Shown one piece after another: positions 12,427 to 15,136 of a stretch of DNA of 15,136 nucleotides (within the stretch, counting starts at the first letter, position 1; each line of letters starts with the position of its first letter). The position numbers and the translations under genes are program-made. A model generated the notes under the pieces. It saw nothing but the letters and a program-made list of their open reading frames with translations. It made no database searches and was not told the origin of the DNA. Source of the DNA: Candidatus Stahliibacteriota bacterium (GTDB lineage: Bacteria; Hydrothermota; Tepidihabitantia; B3-TA06); the NCBI GenBank assembly GCA_030592225.1, contig JAUVJT010000030.1, positions 1 to 15,136 on the forward strand, given 5' to 3'.

Positions 12427-13515
12427 ATGGCCAAGAGTAGTGTAAAACCAGGCAAGGATCAGAACGATCGGCGCAAGGCGCTGGATACCGCGATAGGACA
12501 AATCCAGAAGCAGTTCGGCAAGGGCGCTATCATGAGGTTGGGGGAGAACCCCAGCGGGATTGGGGTGCAGGTCATTCCCACCGGTTCCCTGACCCTTGAC
12601 GCCGCCCTGGGCATCGGAGGCCTGCCCAAGGGCAGGGTTATTGAGATATTCGGTCCCGAGGCTTCGGGTAAGACCACCATTGCGCTTCAGGCGGTGGCCA
12701 ACGCGCAGAAGATGGGCGGACAGGCCGCGTTCATAGACACCGAGCACGCCTTAGACCCCATATACGCCGAGGCGCTGGGCGTCAACCTTGACGACCTGCT
12801 TCTGTCCCAGCCCGACGGGGGCGAGCAGGCGCTGGAGATAGCCGAGATTCTTACCCGCTCAGGGGGAATAGACATCTTCGTGCTCGACTCGGTGGCCGCA
12901 CTGGCTCCGCGCGCCGAGATAGAGGGCGAGATGGGCGACGCGCACGTTGGTTTGCAGGCGCGGCTCATGTCGCAGGCGCTGCGAAAGCTCACCTCGATCA
13001 TTGCCCAGTCCAAGACCTGTGCGGTGTTCACCAACCAGATTCGCATGAAGATAGGCGTGATGTGGGGCAACCCTGAGACCACCCCGGGCGGCCTGGCATT
13101 GAAGTTCCACGCCACGGTGCGTCTGGACATAAGGCGCATCGCGGCCATCAAAAAGGGAGAGGAGGTCATCGGCAACCGCACCCGCATCAAGGTGGTAAAG
13201 AACAAGCTGGCGCCCCCGTTCAAGCTGGCCGAGTTCGACATCATCTACGGCAAGGGCGTCAACTACATGGGCGAACTTGTGGACAAAGGGGTTGACCTGG
13301 GGTTCGTGCAAAAGTCGGGCACATGGTTCTCTTACGGTGAGGAACGCATGGGACAGGGCCGGGATGCGGCCATCGGCTTCCTGAACGAGAATCCTGAAGC
13401 GAAGGAGAAGCTCGAGCGCGAGGTGCGCGAGAAACTACTGCCTCCTCGTGAGACAAAGAAGAAACCGGTCGCCGAAGATGCCCAGGAGGCAAAACCAGAG
13501 GAGCAGCCAGGGTAG
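12427..13515 (+). CDS. recA: RecA recombinase
   Basis: A 362-residue ATP-dependent strand-exchange protein for homologous repair and SOS induction. It has the N-terminal helix DRRKALDTAIGQIQKQFGKGAIMRLGE, Walker A GPEASGKTT at 76-84, the IDTEHALDPIYAEALGV block, Walker B IDIFVLDSVAAL, and loop L2 beginning NQIRMKIGVMWGNPETTPGG. An acidic and basic low-complexity tail ends the protein, as usual. Differences from the common sequence are QPDGGEQ for QPDTGEQ, W for F in VMFGNPET, and GGLALKFHAT for GGNALKFYAS. ATG 12427 follows AAGGAGG (12416-12422) by only 4 bases; an upstream TTG at 12391 has no site. recX follows after 3 bp. Confidence 0.97.
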   Translation: MAKSSVKPGKDQNDRRKALDTAIGQIQKQFGKGAIMRLGENPSGIGVQVIPTGSLTLDAALGIGGLPKGRVIEIFGPEASGKTTIALQAVANAQKMGGQAAFIDTEHALDPIYAEALGVNLDDLLLSQPDGGEQALEIAEILTRSGGIDIFVLDSVAALAPRAEIEGEMGDAHVGLQARLMSQALRKLTSIIAQSKTCAVFTNQIRMKIGVMWGNPETTPGGLALKFHATVRLDIRRIAAIKKGEEVIGNRTRIKVVKNKLAPPFKLAEFDIIYGKGVNYMGELVDKGVDLGFVQKSGTWFSYGEERMGQGRDAAIGFLNENPEAKEKLEREVREKLLPPRETKKKPVAEDAQEAKPEEQPG

Positions 13516-13518
13516 TGC

Positions 13519-13980
13519 ATGAGCGCGCAAGACGAACGGGAACGGATTCGGGCCGCGGCATTCCGGCTGCTGCGATACCGGGAGCGCAGCGTGGCCGAGA
13601 TGCGGGACCGGCTGCGCCGCAAGGGTTTTGACCGGGAGATCATCGAACATGAAATCGAGGTTCTCATCCAACAGCGGCTGCTTGACGACGAGCGGTTTGC
13701 AGGGGTGTGGATCAGGCACAAACTCACCATCTCCCGTAAGGGCAAGCGTCTCATCCAGGCCGAACTCGGAGCAAAAGGCATTTCCTCCGAGCTGTTCTCA
13801 AAAGTCTGGGCAGAACACGTCGATGTCGAAATTACCTCAGCACGAGAATGGACAAAGGTCAAAGCGGCAGGTTATGGTCTCCTGGATTCTTACGAACGCC
13901 GCGGACGCATCAGGCAGGGGCTTTACCGCAGAGGCTACTCTGCCGAAGCGATTGAAGAAGCGCTCAAGGAAATTGGATAG
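13519..13980 (+). CDS. recX: RecX regulatory protein
   Basis: A 153-residue, helix-rich, basic protein of the RecX family, which binds RecA filaments and limits their activity. It shows the typical repeated three-helix pattern: AFRLLRYRERSVAEMRDRLRRKGFDREIIEHEIEVL, then QQRLLDDERFAGVWIRHKL, RISRKGKRLI-like (here TISRKGKRLIQAELGAKGIS), and a final YRRGYSAEAIEEALKEI. The length is within the family range. ATG 13519 is 3 bp after the recA stop and has only a weak binding site, so it is probably translated by coupling and at a lower level than RecA. Confidence 0.93.
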   Translation: MSAQDERERIRAAAFRLLRYRERSVAEMRDRLRRKGFDREIIEHEIEVLIQQRLLDDERFAGVWIRHKLTISRKGKRLIQAELGAKGISSELFSKVWAEHVDVEITSAREWTKVKAAGYGLLDSYERRGRIRQGLYRRGYSAEAIEEALKEIG

Positions 13981-14004
13981 ATGAAGTATAACCAGGAGGA
14001 ATCA

Positions 14005-15136
14005 ATGTCCGCAGAAGAGGTGATTACACTTATTCCCCCCGGTAAACTTCGGTGCGTAATTACAGGTAAACTCCGCAAGGATACACCCGAAGAACACGTG
14101 CGCCAGCGAATTGCTCGAAGTTTAGTCGAAGATTACGGATACGGTGAAATCGATATTGAGGTAGAGTTTTCCGTTAAAATGGGTAGAAGTAAGAAACGCG
14201 TTGACCTTGCCATTTTCCCGCCCCTTACTCCTCACAAGCAAGAAAACGTCCATATCATTGTAGAGTGCAAGCGTGAAGAGGTTCGTCCTACTGACCGTGA
14301 CAACGGTATAGAGCAACTCAAATCATACCTTGCTGCTTGTCCCAACTCTAGTTTTGGGATGTGGATCGGCTTAGAGTTGCAAGTTTGGGAGAGGTTGGTT
14401 TCAAAGGAAGGGAAAATAGAGTTTGCTGAAGCAACCGACATACCTCGTTTCGGATACGAAGCTCCCCAGCCTATAACATTCTCCGAGCTTGTCCCAGCCC
14501 AGGAGGAGTTAAAAGCGGCATTCAAGCGTTGCCACAGTTACATTTACGGAAATCAAGGTTTACAGAAGGAACGTGCATTCCAGGAATTGTTAAAATTGAT
14601 TTTCTGTAAAGTGTACGATGAAGATAATACTATGACCGGAACGATGCGTTTCTACATAGGGAATGAAGATAGGCGTTCCGAAATCGGCAAGCGACGCCTG
14701 GAAGGGGTCATCAAAGAGCTTTTCGATGAAGTGAGGGAGCAGTATTCGTACATCTTTGACGACAATGATCAAATCCGATTGAACAATAGTGTCTTAGCAT
14801 ACGTTGTTGGTGAATTACAGCGTTACTCATTACTTCGAACTCAGGCAGATGTGAAAGGTGCAGCGTACGAGCAGTTAGTGGGGAGTAACTTGCGCGGCGA
14901 TAAAGGTGAGTTTTTTACACCCCGTAATGTTTGTGACATGGCGGCGCAGATGGCGTTGTTAACGTATCCTGCCGATAAGTTGTTTAAGCTGAAAATCATA
15001 GACCCTGCATGTGGGACAGGCGGTTTTCTTGTAGCAATAATGAATATCTGGCGTGAGCATTGGGAAAAAATACAATACTCTAAATGGCCGAAAGACGAAA
15101 GCAAAGCCATTGAAGAAACCGTGCGTTTGTTGAAAA
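14005..15136 (+). CDS. Type I restriction-like nuclease-methylase fusion, 3' end outside window
   Basis: The frame is open from ATG 14005 to the window end, giving 377 complete codons. AGGAGG at 13994-13999 sets the start; an in-frame ATG at 13981, touching the recX stop, is the alternative. The N-terminal part resembles the HsdR N-terminal nuclease domain (PD-(D/E)xK fold): RQRIARSLVEDYGY, KKRVDLAIF with Asp67 and HIIVECKREE with Glu87 and Lys89. After a middle helical region, an N6-adenine methyltransferase domain begins with YEQLVGSNLRGDKGEFFTPRNV and the AdoMet-binding motif DPACGTGGFL from residue 333. The catalytic NPPF/NPPY motif and any specificity domain would lie beyond the window. 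Such proteins act in type I-like or type IIG restriction-modification. The gene is AT-richer than recA-recX, which suggests horizontal acquisition. Confidence 0.88.
   Translation, partial: MSAEEVITLIPPGKLRCVITGKLRKDTPEEHVRQRIARSLVEDYGYGEIDIEVEFSVKMGRSKKRVDLAIFPPLTPHKQENVHIIVECKREEVRPTDRDNGIEQLKSYLAACPNSSFGMWIGLELQVWERLVSKEGKIEFAEATDIPRFGYEAPQPITFSELVPAQEELKAAFKRCHSYIYGNQGLQKERAFQELLKLIFCKVYDEDNTMTGTMRFYIGNEDRRSEIGKRRLEGVIKELFDEVREQYSYIFDDNDQIRLNNSVLAYVVGELQRYSLLRTQADVKGAAYEQLVGSNLRGDKGEFFTPRNVCDMAAQMALLTYPADKLFKLKIIDPACGTGGFLVAIMNIWREHWEKIQYSKWPKDESKAIEETVRLLK

Noticed and set aside
1..15136. CRISPR array
   Set aside because: No regular repeat-spacer pattern; the repeats seen are irregular, short or directly tandem.

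Overview
The window looks like a bacterial chromosome from an organism with a Gram-negative-type envelope. It carries a tlpA-like lipoprotein, an HtrA protease and amino-sugar synthesis genes. Housekeeping genes are GC-rich (roughly 55-60% by eye) with strong Shine-Dalgarno sites. The genes I see are all on the + strand. The two-domain protein disulfide oxidoreductase, a thioredoxin reductase with an NADH-type motif, an archaeal-like sugar-phosphate mutase motif and dispersed intergenic repeats suggest a little-studied or candidate phylum, possibly of thermophilic ancestry. I cannot name the taxon.

Left part (1-5143): the 3' part of dnaN; a 126-bp remnant of a second disulfide oxidoreductase gene; an empty stretch; tRNA-Leu(CAA) with a clear promoter; the intact disulfide oxidoreductase; an AT-richer membrane protein of unknown function that looks inserted; thioredoxin reductase; and a TlpA/ResA-like lipoprotein. 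The redox genes can form one electron path: NAD(P)H to reductase to disulfide oxidoreductase, with the lipoprotein acting outside the membrane.

Middle part (5144-8848): a 615-bp repeat-rich intergenic region ending in a sigma70-type promoter, then htrA, a 30-codon ORF, and the most unusual gene here. That gene is a sigma70-family factor with about 101 residues of HtrA-type PDZ sequence inserted in frame between regions 1.2 and 2.1, the place where E. coli sigma70 carries its non-conserved region. The inserted PDZ halves are in permuted order. The sigma reading frame is then broken by a single in-frame TGA at 8441-8443, and a second region-4-like domain continues in the same frame to 8848.

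Right part (8849-15136): four GTGTTACGG repeats and a strong promoter whose predicted start lies at the glmM ATG, so the mRNA is probably leaderless. glmM-glmS overlap by 13 bp and supply glucosamine-1-phosphate for cell-wall precursors. recA (own promoter) and recX follow 3 bp apart. An AT-richer nuclease-methylase fusion of the type I restriction kind begins 24 bp after recX and runs off the end. This probably marks the start of a defence island.
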